Of a stretch of DNA of 64,000 bases, positions 11,574 to 21,524 are shown piece after piece. The notes beneath the pieces were generated by a model. It was not told the origin of the DNA. It saw only the letters and a program-made list of their open reading frames with translations, and did no database searches. This DNA is from Arachnopeziza araneosa (taxonomy: Eukaryota > Ascomycota > Leotiomycetes > Helotiales > Arachnopezizaceae): positions 1 to 64,000 of the forward strand of contig QYAI01000171.1 in the NCBI GenBank assembly GCA_003988855.1, given 5' to 3'. The position numbers and the translations under genes were made by a program. Positions within the stretch are counted from its first letter, which is position 1; each line of letters begins with the position of its first letter.

Positions 11574-12002
11574 TATTTGCGCTGCAATTATGTTCTGAAA
11601 ATATGAATAGAGAACAGCCTCAAGCCATGAATTTTTCGTGTTTTGCGCACAAGTACTAGATAAATATCTGAGTAAATAAAATACCTTAATTCTTTAAGAC
11701 CTTCCTTAATTTCTTCCATAGTCTTGAAGACCTCCAAAGCTCTTCCACCTTCCCTTTCACCTGCACCTCCACCTGCTCTTCTACTTGCTCTTCTAACTAA
11801 TCTTGCTCTATTTCTGCTACTTCGAGGTTAAACGTTTTTAAGATACAATTTCAGGGTGTTGTCAGGGGTAACTGCCTCTCGAACACGAAATCCGATAATA
11901 ATTATTACAAAAAGTGATCAATCTAGCGGACTATTGATATTATAAATCGACGTTTATAGGTTATGGTACGATTGATATTATACTGCTATTATTGACGAAT
12001 TA
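11574..12002. other. AT-rich spacer between two TIR elements
   Basis: No gene seen. It holds a pyrimidine-rich low-complexity stretch (about 11700-11830) with repeated CTTCC/CACCT words and an AT-rich tail. Confidence 0.4.
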
Positions 12003-12258
12003 TTGTGGTGAGAGACAGCAATGTGTCAAAACCAGCCATGTGTCAAAACTAGCAATGCGTCAACCACCAAACGAAAATATAAATTCATGAATATTCATAC
12101 CACCTCTGGAATAAACAATTAAATTAAATGACTCATAAACTTTTAACTTTTTAAAGCAATCAAGTTTACTTTTCCTGATGTTTGTGCTGAAAGAAATTTA
12201 TGATTTGTTGGTTTTTGACGCATTGCTGGTTTTTGACGTACTGCTGTTCCTCACCCAG
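12003..12258. mobile_element. Tc1/mariner (Fot/pogo-like) MITE, 256 bp, with repeated subterminal units
   Basis: The left end TTGTGGTGAGAGACAGCA matches the inverse of the right end CTGGGTGAGGAACAGCAG. TA flanks both sides (12001-12002 and 12259-12260). Just inside each end the word CAGCAATGTGTCAAAAC recurs: three diverged copies in tandem on the left and two to three inverted on the right. Such repeats are typical of transposase-binding regions. The interior is AT-rich and has no ORF, so this is a non-autonomous element. Confidence 0.75.
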
Positions 12259-12615
12259 TAAGCACGCTTATTGGGTATTGGGAGTGCCAGCAGAACAATT
12301 CGTCACATTGTCGTAGCATGATATATGACTGCATGGTACTATGGTGCTAGGGAGTTTCCCAAGGCACCACATATAAGTATTTCGACACCATCCCCCAAGA
12401 AATAAAGGCATCATCTGTTACTTGTTCTTATCTTCTCTGGAGCCTTCAGTACATTGCTATTAAGGAGAGAATTTGGTTCAGCCAAAGCGAATACGGGGGC
12501 ATAAAATACTTTTGCTTCCCTTACATCTCCTTGTGGGATAATCTAGTAACACTATTCGTTCACGCCAAAGCCTAGTCGCCTTTACAAAACCCGTCAAAGG
12601 AAAGGGCAACTAGGA
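12259..12615. promoter_or_regulatory. Upstream region of the 12616 gene
   Basis: No gene. The pyrimidine-rich segment before the ATG and the purine-rich leader AAAGGGCAACTAGGA directly upstream suit a fungal promoter and 5' UTR. No discrete regulator site is recognised. Confidence 0.35.
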
Positions 12616-13710
12616 ATGGAGTACAAAGACATAATTGATGATGTTGAGTGGCAAGTTCAAAAGTCCATCGAGGAAATGGAAATTGCAGAGCATAATTTCG
12701 ATGTCATCATTCAAATCGCGACTGAGGTGGCGACAACGACACTGCTTGCCTATTTCTCTGGTGGAATACAGATTATATCACTCAATGACCTTGTTAGCGA
12801 CCTCAAAACTATCTTCACCTTCATTCGGCGCGAGATGCTAGCGAAGAATCAGTCTCTGGATTTCGGAACCAGCAAGGTTGCATCAAATGATGCACAGTTT
12901 GATAACGAAATCCTGAACCAACACCAGTGCATCTGCCCCCTAACAGTCTTCTTGCGATCCGTTGCCAATGGTCTAAATGAACTCAACATCGAGGTGGGAG
13001 AGAATGTGTGGGCCAGTATCAGACCACTTCGAAGCCAGCTCGTTCGTCTGGAGGGCCGTCTTAGAGAATCATCCGCAGTCAGAGGCTACAGCAACTCGTG
13101 GCCAGGATTGGCCAAGTGTCTCATGTTCCACGAGGAGCGGTCGCAGTATACTGTTACATCGAGCGCAGTTCGTTACCTCCGCCTCTTAGGCATGCAGCGC
13201 TTCGGCAATGTAGTCAGGCAAAGATATATCGAATCGATGAAAGCTAAATGTACGCCCGAAGTCATAGCACGTATTCAAGTTATGGAGCAGCACTCCGATA
13301 ACCTAGGAAGCCTCTTCAGAACTAGAGGAGGTCGCCAGGATGAAACATGGCTGAAGTGGCAGAATCCTTTCGAAAATCGGAACTGCAAAGCAAAGATCGG
13401 CGGGTGTGGGGCTACTTTTAATACTAGAGGGACGTACATGGCGGCTTGCCTCCTCGACCACCGGCGTTTCGAGATGGAGAGGCCACTCGCAACTAGGGCT
13501 GAAGAAGAGACGGTCTTGACGGTCAACAGACGGAATGGAGGCAAAGATTCGTGCGCAGAATGGGAGTTGTGGATTACTTATGTCTCTAGGCCACCCCTAC
13601 AACAGCGTGCTTCTACTCCAAAAGGAGGGTTATTGGGCGCAAAAAGTGCGCCCCCCAAACCTCGACCATCAGACGAAACCGGTCCCCCTAGACGAAAAAG
13701 CTTCAATTGA
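12616..13710 (+). CDS. Hypothetical protein, 364 aa, single exon
   Basis: One uninterrupted frame of 364 codons begins at the first ATG (MEYKDIIDDVEWQVQ) and ends RRKSFN. The N-terminal third is mostly helical, with a weakly hydrophobic stretch near residues 30-55 (IIQIATEVATTTLLAYFSGG), too short on charge-free residues to call a membrane segment confidently. The middle is basic and helical. Residues of about 255-285 contain a Cys/His group (NCKAKIGGCG followed by ACLLDH) that could bind zinc but fits no standard finger spacing. The C-terminus is Pro/Lys-rich and disordered-looking. I do not recognise the family. Length, codon use and lack of stops argue it is real. It stands alone between a MITE and a long spacer. 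Confidence 0.6.
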   Translation: MEYKDIIDDVEWQVQKSIEEMEIAEHNFDVIIQIATEVATTTLLAYFSGGIQIISLNDLVSDLKTIFTFIRREMLAKNQSLDFGTSKVASNDAQFDNEILNQHQCICPLTVFLRSVANGLNELNIEVGENVWASIRPLRSQLVRLEGRLRESSAVRGYSNSWPGLAKCLMFHEERSQYTVTSSAVRYLRLLGMQRFGNVVRQRYIESMKAKCTPEVIARIQVMEQHSDNLGSLFRTRGGRQDETWLKWQNPFENRNCKAKIGGCGATFNTRGTYMAACLLDHRRFEMERPLATRAEEETVLTVNRRNGGKDSCAEWELWITYVSRPPLQQRASTPKGGLLGAKSAPPKPRPSDETGPPRRKSFN

Positions 13711-15080
13711 GGTAGCTGTGGATTACTCTTCTGTTTATTCGTCGAGGATGTGTAATTGGTAGGCGATGAAGGCTCTAGCCAATACATGTGTTCTAAGCGC
13801 AGCTGATCCTGAAATGTACTACATAGATACCTTAGTAGTAGAATCAATCAATTTAGCAGAAAGTGTCAAGTTAGGAGTAAGCAATTCTCCACTATAACAA
13901 TCAAATGTGCACTTATATACAGTACCGCAATTAGGAGTATGCCATCCTGCAGCACTATAATCGGGTCGAGGAGTGGGAGCCTGGTTTCAAAGTCGGCCCC
14001 TTTCCACATACTGACTATAAATGGGAGAAAAAGGAAGTATATTGATGGGTAGGTAAAAGGATGTTGATTCTTTCAAGAGAAAATTGCACGAGAATTCCCT
14101 ATCTGATTCTACTTAGCGGCCCTGGGGTAACTTGCTCGTTTCTATTTCAATGTCGAGTGAATCTGCATTAATGAGGCAAATATAAAGAAGATTATCAAAT
14201 TCCACCCACGTGATCTTTACCAGTAAGTTAAATGCTATCTCATTGGGTAGAGAATGCTAAGTTATTAAGGAGGGTTTCGCTTCTATATAAGAGACCATTA
14301 AATTTTGGTAAACTGCGTAACAGGTAAAAATAACTAGCTACTGCGAATGAAAGCAGGAAAGTTACTAAATGAACTAAGAAAATTGAGGCAAAATAAGTAG
14401 CGCCTAGTTTATAATGTTATTGGTGACATCGAAATCGGAATATCGTCATCTGATACCACCTCTTCAACAAAACCATGATTTCCAGCGCAACTTTTATAAT
14501 CCAGTATTGATAGCTGACCTGACCCATTTTGAAAACTTAGACAAAAGAGCCAGCAGTGATTACAACCACTTTTTAACCCTTGCAGCAGAGAAACCCACTC
14601 CCCGCCCCCATCAATCTCGATCCTAATTCCAATCAAAACTCCTACCCTTCTGGCCGATTTGTTGCATTTGCATAGCCTCTTCCGCACAAGGCAGGACCCG
14701 TGATATCTCACTCTTGCCATCACTCCTCATCAAGATCACGACAACAATGCCCTTAATTTTTCCCATTCGGAAACGCCTCTTACTATAAACATAGTAGTCA
14801 ATCTACCGAAAGCTGCGTAGAAAGCCTTGATTTTCTATTTAATTCCTTCACAAAATACAGCGAGCTTAAATTTAAAAATTTGATTACTTCATTATCTTTT
14901 TACTCCACCAATTCGCGTTTCAGATCCTGCAATCATCCCCCCACTCCTCATTCAACCTTTTCTGTATTTCCCACTAGACCAACTCCTTCATTTCAATTTC
15001 CTCTTCTCCTCTTCCTTTCCAATCTTTCTTTCCTCTTTACTCAAACCCCATTCTTCCTCACCAACCACAATCCCACCGTC
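13711..15080. other. AT-rich spacer with short direct repeats
   Basis: No supported gene in about 1.4 kb. A direct repeat, TTAGGAGTAWGC followed by a block ending CACTATAA, occurs at 13871-13897 and 13931-13960. The second copy of the dispersed repeat described at 11.3 kb lies at about 14030-14090. Open frames at 14409-14723 (either strand) have no coding features. The stretch of about 14950-15075 is a C/T-rich strand bias. Confidence 0.45.
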
Positions 15081-15587
15081 TTAAAACAAAGCGATCGGAT
15101 TGGTCGCGTTCGCAGGGAGAGACTGAATCACGTCCCAGTGCTCCTCGATACAAGTCCCATTGAAGCGCCAGATATCCGCAAAGGCAATCGGCGGCTGGCC
15201 CGGAAACTGCACCTTGTAGTGTAGCGCACCAAAAGGGCTATCAAACATGGTCTGCGGCACAGTGAACGTCGCCCCATCGAAGACGTTGGCCAGCGCCGCG
15301 ATACTGTGGTTGCGTCCACTGAGCACATAAGGGTTGTGCTGGATATAATCGACGCTCATAAAATCCTCGAGCGACGTGACGCGCAGGCCGTCTTCGAAAT
15401 AGAACTCATTGACCATCTCGTAGAAGGCGGCGCGCTGGAATTCAGCAGGTGCGGGCCGTGATGGGCAGTATGGCCTCTGCTGCATCGTACCGCGCACGCT
15501 GTCTGTAACAGGGAGAACTGCTATCACGGCTGGAGCACAGGCAACAGCAACGAGAGCGAGAAGAAGTCTCTGTGTGAAATTGTACAT
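15081..15587 (-). CDS. Secreted SnoaL-like (NTF2-fold) protein
   Basis: A 168-residue single-exon protein. Residues 1 to about 23 (MYNFTQRLLLALVAVACAPA) form a clear signal peptide. The rest matches the SnoaL/polyketide-cyclase-like NTF2 fold seen in many fungal secreted proteins: a helix (FQRAAFYEMVNEFYFE), then SVDYIQHNPYVLSGRN, then FADIWRFNGTCIEEHWDVIQ, with the conserved YIQHNP and EHWDVIQ words. Two possible N-glycosylation sites are present (NHS, NGT). SnoaL-like proteins include cyclases and hydrolases, but many have no assigned reaction, so a substrate cannot be given. A TATA box lies about 65 bp upstream. It may act in the extracellular medium like its neighbours at 16-21 kb. Confidence 0.85.
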   Translation of the reverse strand: MYNFTQRLLLALVAVACAPAVIAVLPVTDSVRGTMQQRPYCPSRPAPAEFQRAAFYEMVNEFYFEDGLRVTSLEDFMSVDYIQHNPYVLSGRNHSIAALANVFDGATFTVPQTMFDSPFGALHYKVQFPGQPPIAFADIWRFNGTCIEEHWDVIQSLPANATNPIALF

Positions 15588-16340
15588 GTTGTATGAGGAG
15601 TAGCGGAGTGGATTATGGAGGCAGATGAAAGTAAATAGTCCGGAAACTACCTCTATTTATACATATTTCAAGGCGAGATCTAAACGTAATTATGATTGCT
15701 AACTACCTAGGAACTTTCCTGGGAAAATCATCTTGCTCTATCTGTCTGGTCGCGCTGCTGAGAAATAGATTGTGGAAATATTGTTTGGCATATCCGAATT
15801 GCATCTCTTCGGTAGGATCGGTAGTCTCGGTAGCAACGTGACTTCCGATCTCCGAAGCGACTAAACACGGATACACTGAAAATAGGAGTGGACTTGTTTC
15901 GTTGCAGAATACTTGATTGTGGGTTGATTACTCGCTCCCTTTTACACTAGCCGTGAAGGGAGGAAGCAAATGTGCATGCAAGTCTCGGTGGCAGTGATGG
16001 CAATGATCACATAGTTCTCCTCTTTAACTAGGTAATGACCTCATTCTATGCCATGATCTAAACATACTCTCTCGGCTCAAGTCAGCGCATCAATCCCCCT
16101 TGGCATTCTTGAGAGTTCCGCCATGTATGCAGTGTGCTGCGCTTGGCGCATGCATCTGGCCGCACGTGGACAATAAGATGGTTCACTTTACCAAGAGCGG
16201 CGTGGAAAACTGCACTTCAAAATTTCATTCGTGCATTATAGAAGGAGCGAAGCCGGATTCTAATATGAGATTATTTCATGCGTTATTCTTCTCCCTATCT
16301 ACAATCATAACCTCTCTTTCCAATTAACACCACCTCACAA
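15588..16340. other. Intergenic: promoter of the SnoaL-like gene and 3' flank of glucoamylase
   Basis: No supported gene. The 75-codon frame at 16100-16327 lacks coding features. Confidence 0.4.
15653..15661 (-). promoter_or_regulatory. TATA box of the SnoaL-like gene
   Basis: TATAAATAG on the minus strand, about 65 bp before the ATG at 15587. A consensus core promoter element at a usual fungal distance. Confidence 0.6.
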
Positions 16341-18336
16341 CTAACACCCACCACTCGTTCCCACGGGCCCGGCCCACGCATCATTCGTACTGATACCCGC
16401 ACTGCCACACGCAGGAACTGTGAGCGTCCGATTCAGCGTCTCGTAGATATACGGCTGGTTGCAATCCTCCTGACGGAGGTACTTGTAGCTGACCGTCTCG
16501 CCGGCATTCAGGTATGCGGTGTCCTGCCACAGGGGTCGCAGAGCGGTATAGCCACCAGCGCTCAGCGGGAGGGAGTTGTCGACGTCCCAGGCGCCGACGT
16601 CAGGGGTGTTGCCGATGACGTAGATGTTCTCGCCGAAGTAGGTGGTCGCGTTGACGTTGAACGTGACGGCGACTTGGCAGGTGACGGTGACGTTGGGAGC
16701 GCCGGCAGCGAGGGCAGGGATGAAGATGCCTTTGGTGGAGGTACCGGCGCAGGTGGCGGGTGGAGCGGAAGCGGATCTGGATCCCCAGCTGGAAGGAAAG
16801 AGGCCCGCTCGCCGCTGGGACATGGTCACGAAGGCGGCGTAACTCCAGGTGAGATCGGCGGCGGAGATGGGAACGCCGGTGTCACGGTTGAATTGCTCGG
16901 CGAGGCTGCCATCTGCGGGTATGTATTTCTCTGCCACGGCGAGGAATGAATCACCGTATGTGGTGAGGGCGGCGATGATCTGGGCAAAGGGGGAGTTGGT
17001 GTTGCCGGATTTGTAGGTGCGGATGGTAGCCGCAGGGTAGACGGATTGGTAGAAGGCGAGGGAGGTCTTGTCTACGGTGATGCTGTGGCGGGCTGATAAT
17101 TGAGCCGCTGCGTCGTAGAGGAATTCGGCCGCAGCAGTGGTGATGAGGTACCTTATTCATGTTAAATGGATGACAAAAGAAGGGGAGGCAACAAACCAAG
17201 GATTTCCACCCTGATATACATCCTCTGCATATCTCCCCATAGCTACGCCTTGTCCCTCAGGGATCCCATTGTTGATGGTATACGTCACTCGAAATGTATC
17301 AACCAAGACCTTGAAATTCGCCAAACTGATGCTATGACAAGGCTGCAGCGTGGGACTATCACAAGTGGCACCGATATCGAAAATCGCAATGGGTCCCAAG
17401 ATGGAATTCCCGTCGAGTCCAGTCCGGCCATTATTCACATTTATATTACTGACGATGAACTCTCCATTCCAAAAACTCTGCAGGAAGCACAGCACTTCGG
17501 AAGCTTGATCACAGCCAGTACACGTGACTTTCAACGCCGAAGCCAGCTGTACCCCTTCAACCAGCGCGCGGTGTTGATTCTGGACGGTGAAGAAACTCGA
17601 TCCGAGAGTCTCCTCCCAGAGGTCAAAACCAGTCTGATTCCAATACTCTCCCACATAGCTGAGATCGTTTGCGATGATGGGCCAGACGACGGTTTTGGCT
17701 GTGCTCGTTTGGCCGTTCTTGATGAGCCAGTTGCTGTATGTCATCAAGGCGATGGCTCGCAGCGCAGGACCGTCGCGTTGAGGACGGCCCCATGCTCCAT
17801 TGAAGCGAGTGCCGTCGACTTGGAATTTAGGCTCAGCGAGACCGAGACCAGCTGGGAGAAATGTTCCAGAGGGGTTGGAAACCGTTTGTAAAGGGGCTTG
17901 AGCGTGGATGTAGTCATCTATATAGGATTGAAGAGCGGTATTCCCAAAGATGAATTCATCAATGATCATCTTCAAAGTAAGTGCCGAATCTCTGGTCCAC
18001 GTATAAAAGTCTGTTTCAGACGAGTATTAATCTCCATCTTTCTCTCTGCAACTCTCTACAAGTACTCACAATTAGGCTATAAAATATTAGTCTATCATGC
18101 CCAGAACAAGAGAAGAAACATTTTTTTACATTAACCTTCGACGGGCTCGCAACGACGAAGCCCGCTCCCGCACCAGGAACCTTGACTCCATTGGGACCGA
18201 TATTATTCAGAGCTCCCTGGAGTGCAATGGCCTTCTCAGCAGCCACAAAGGAAGCCAGATCGCGCTTCGCCGGCACCGCAACTGCTGGAGACAATACACA
18301 TGACAAGAGACCCAAGGTTTCCAGCGAGAACCACAT
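16341..18336 (-). CDS. Glucoamylase (GH15 with C-terminal CBM20 starch-binding domain), secreted
   Basis: Glucan 1,4-alpha-glucosidase, releasing glucose from starch ends outside the cell. Exons: 18336-18136, a 7-nt microexon 18076-18070, 18010-17197 and 17151-16341, giving 610 residues. MWFSLETLGLLSCVLSPAVA is the signal peptide and VPAKR the likely propeptide cleavage site. GH15 motifs follow in order: YTWTRDSALT, GAWGRPQRDGPALR, FDLWEE (general acid Glu), then DGSLAEQFNRDTG (general base Glu) and LTWSYAAF. A Ser/Thr/Pro linker leads to CBM20 (GENIYVIGNTPDVGAWD ... YKYLRQED). Without the microexon the reading frame and the conserved residues before YTW are lost. An upstream in-frame ATG at 18366 exists, but it lies only 21 bp from the TATA box, so 18336 is preferred. 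The linker is short for the family. Confidence 0.95.
18070..18076 (-). other. 7-nt microexon of the glucoamylase gene
   Basis: CCTAATT on the minus strand, preceded by GACTAAT...TTTTATAG and followed by GTGAGT. It lies between two 59-nt introns (18135-18077 and 18069-18011). Spliced, it gives SPSK-PNY-FYTWTRD, matching the GH15 pattern before the catalytic-domain Trp and restoring phase. Confidence 0.8.
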
Positions 18337-18386
18337 GGTGAATAGGTAGTGACGGGATGGGGACATGGAAGAGAGAGGGATCGATG

Positions 18387-18394
18387 TTTATATA
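18387..18394 (-). promoter_or_regulatory. TATA box of the glucoamylase gene
   Basis: TATATAAA on the minus strand, 51 bp upstream of the ATG at 18336 and only 21 bp from the ATG at 18366. This spacing supports the downstream start. Confidence 0.6.
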
Positions 18395-19564
18395 AACAGT
18401 GTTATACCATCTCTCCTTCCTCCGCATCGTCACCGCTAGCATCACTGGTACCTGCCCCGCCGCGCTACCCACGGCCCGATTGAGCGGAGGGACCTCTCAC
18501 TGGGGAGCGGGGTAGCGCAGCATGCAAACCCGCGACTGCCCCTCCCACACCTCGATGATTTGGCCGAGAGCCGCTCTGCTGGTGCGAGGAGAGCTTCGCT
18601 GCAGCGCTGCGGCGTTGCGGTCGGTGGTACTTGCCCACAGCGTCCGAATATCTGGCCGAGGGTCGTGCAACCGAGGATTAGCGCGTGCGGGGAGGAAGGA
18701 GATGGGGACGGGGTGGGCACGGGGTGGGCACGGGGTGGGCACGGGGTGGGGAACGGGATGGCGCGTGTAGGGGCCCTGCCCCGTTGCTCCCACGTCAGTG
18801 GTAGGCACGGCGTGGATCGGATTGGCGGGCGGGAATAAGCCATCGCTTGCTCTCCTCACGGGCGCGATCAGGGGTTCAATCGTTAACTCCGGGGGCAGTG
18901 GCTGGCTTCCGTCACGCAGATAAGGTTTGTGTTGTTATATTGGCCCGACCCGTGCTCTGCGTATCACGGTGCCTGACACTACAGTGCATCTTAGTTCTCC
19001 TCTAGCCATACAAAGCAAAGACCTGTCCTCAAGTTATAACTGTGATCATTTTCCCAAAGAAAGCATGGCTCTTCTAAATTATATCCATAACCTCCTTCTT
19101 CATAACTATACCGGGGTTTTTCGAGTGGAAGAAGTCAGAAGCTCGGAAATATCGAGCCAATAATGCGGGGATGGAGAAAGACCAGTGGGATTGGGGTATT
19201 TTGGACAGGATATACATAACTCAGGTCTTCTTCTTCTTCCATTTCCCTACAACACGAGAGACTTTCGTGCGTTTGATTTGTTCTCACAAAGTAAAAACCA
19301 TTCACATGCATGAAAAAAATGAAACGGCACACGATAACCCACAAACACGTCAAAACAGAGGACCAACTTGAACATCGTATATATTCGAACCATAGGCTCA
19401 ATAATCTACTCTCATCAACTCCATCTTCCCCCCCAAAAATGGATAGTTTAGAAATTACTTTTCTCGTCATAAAACCTCATCCACACTTTCCTCACACATT
19501 ATTAATCCCCCAATTCCCACCTTTCTACTCGCATTTTGAGCCCAGCTACCGGTGATTTACACGA
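18395..19564. other. Intergenic: GC-rich island then AT-rich spacer
   Basis: 18440-18860 is much richer in G+C than its surroundings and contains a minisatellite. Long frames on both strands there are composition artefacts. 18860-19564 is AT-rich, without a supported gene. Confidence 0.5.
18710..18754. repeat. GC-rich minisatellite, 11-bp unit
   Basis: GGGGTGGGCAC is repeated three times exactly in tandem, followed by a diverged fourth unit (GGGGTGGGGAAC). Confidence 0.85.
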
Positions 19565-21237
19565 TCAAGGAGCCGGCGCGACCCCCAGCCGATCCAAGAA
19601 GGCGTTTAGCTGATCCACCGTCTGCTGCGGGGCGAGTTCGACGATGAAGTGGCCCTGGCCGCAGCAGATGGCCTCGGTGGTCAGGTTGGCGCTGGGGTCC
19701 ACCCAGTTGGACCAGATGGCCTGGACGTCGAAGCCGCTGTTCTGCACGAGGTTGTAGTAGCTGTACTCGACGTGCGTGGGCATCTTGACCTTTCTCCCAG
19801 CCGCCTGGTCGGCAATCTGTTCCTGGTAGTCAGTCGTCGCGCCGTTGGCGTAGTCGTAGACCGATGCCTGTGTTGAATACGCGATTAGTTCTGCAATGCT
19901 TTATCAAATCAAGATAGAATCCGACATCAGGCTGAGAGAATTTCAAGATTGAGACAAAGTGTGGGATAATAACTCCAAGATGTCTTGGGAGAACCACATA
20001 CATTTGTGACCGAAAGCTGGTCAAAAAAAGTGTGATATGTTTCAAAGGCGTTATCGGCTCTGAATAGGGCCGTTGCAGTCTCGTTGATACCAGAACCCGC
20101 GTTGTTGATGACTAGGAGGCCGAATCAGCAACTGTCAGCCCTCACATGGGTTGTATTAAATTCCCGCAAGCTGAACCTGGTGTTACATGGGTCATATCAA
20201 AAACAGCCCAAGAAAAATGATCGCATCTGCTCAGAATCATGGATAACTCGCTGAATAAAACTTACAATCAACCCAGTTCCCGCCGCCATATGCCATGATA
20301 ACATTTGTCGAGAAATCATTTTGCGTTCTCGGGAGGAAGTTCTAGGATCAGCATCAGCCTGCTGACATTAAACAGCGCTTGCGCGTCCGCTGTCAAGAAA
20401 GGAATCGGCTTCTCTGTCTTACCCAGTGAAAGTAGCCAGTGGAGTAGTTTGGGCTAGAAAAAGATTTGTACTCCTCGAAGATGGGAACGATATCAGCGAC
20501 GAACAGACCCAAGGCGTTGACCTCGGTGAAGCCGCCTTGTCCGATGTCAACCGCGGCACGATGCATCGCACGCGCTCCGCGGTCGTGGCCTCCGAGCACG
20601 ACGGATTTGTTCGTGCCGAAGATACTGGTGACGGTATCGAGAATGGCCCCGGCATTGGTACGCTCGTCTGTCCCATTGGGGCATACAGATGAGAGGCCGT
20701 AGCCTGCACGCTGTGAACGATGAGCGTCATCGAGAGAAAGACATGGGGAAGAATCTTACATCTGGTACCACGACGGGAACCCGTTTGGAGATTTCACCAG
20801 TAATCCGACGCCAGATGTAAGAAGATTCGGGATACCCATGGTTCAAAAGAAGGATCGGTCTCTGAGGTGTCCCTGCATCAGGGAAAACCCATGGTTCTGT
20901 ATGGTGTACCGACATGACGGCACCACAGCTGACAGGGACAAAGCTGTGGGTAAGTTTACTCGAGGGACCATTCTAAACATTTGCAGTCAGTTGTCGCTCT
21001 GTCAAGTTAAATTGGATTTATCGGTTGGAAAGGTTGCTCATAAGCAGAAAATCAACTGCAATGGATATTTATCATATTTCATTGGTGACTTACAGTGCCG
21101 TTCAGTTGGTAATAAGCAAGAGAGTTGTCGAGAGGTGCGTTGTTGGCAGGGGTGGAAAAGTTCACGCTGAGATACTCGTACACCCCAGTGTCTTGAGCAG
21201 CAACGAATCCAAACAGGAAGATTGATAGAAGACGCAT
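19565..21237 (-). CDS. Secreted alpha/beta hydrolase (epoxide hydrolase/dehalogenase type)
   Basis: Six or more exons. Exon 1 (21237-21094) has the signal peptide MRLLSIFLFGFVAAQ. Next come RPILLLNHGYPESSYIWRRI with the oxyanion HG-x-P motif, VPD-RAGYGLSS after a clean phase-0 intron, and the nucleophile elbow VVLGGHDRGARAMH. The nucleophile there is Asp, as in epoxide hydrolases and haloacetate dehalogenases. Later exons carry FLPRTQNDFSTNVIMAYGGG, ETATALFRADNAFETYHTFF, and ASVYDYANGATTDYQE to the end with GQGHFIVELAPQQT, where His is the likely catalytic base. The junction between exon 1 and the exon near 20956 does not join in phase with any donor/acceptor I tried. A further small exon or an indel is possible there. 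The substrate is unknown. Confidence 0.8.
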
Positions 21238-21524
21238 TCTGACTATGGAGCAGAAAACTAATGATGAGGTTGCTCATCGCATGCTGGTGGATCAGGTGTT
21301 TAAGTAAACAAGGAGGCTTGTCACGTGATAGCAGTATGTACGCGATACGAAAGAGCCGAGATAGACTCCATCAAGGGACTTACCGCTTTCAGAGCTGCTC
21401 GGCCGACGAGAGACCGCTCAGAAAATCAATCGGCCCTTCGAAGCATTATCTTGGAATTGAAAAGCCGTTCTGCATGCTAAGCACGCCGAACCGTTCTAAA
21501 GACAAGAACCTGTTTTAAGATTTT

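Noticed and set aside
14409..14723. 104-codon minus-strand frame
   Set aside because: No domain, no splice partners, AT-rich spacer context.
16642..16949. Plus-strand Gly/Ala-rich frames opposite the glucoamylase linker and CBM20
   Set aside because: Low-complexity antisense reading of the linker region.
17166..17891. 241-codon plus-strand open frame opposite glucoamylase
   Set aside because: Lies entirely antisense to the conserved GH15 catalytic exon; its openness is a shadow of the real gene's codon use.
18442..18859. Several frames of 80-130 codons on both strands
   Set aside because: Produced by GC-rich composition and the minisatellite; Pro/Arg/Gly-rich with no start context or domain.
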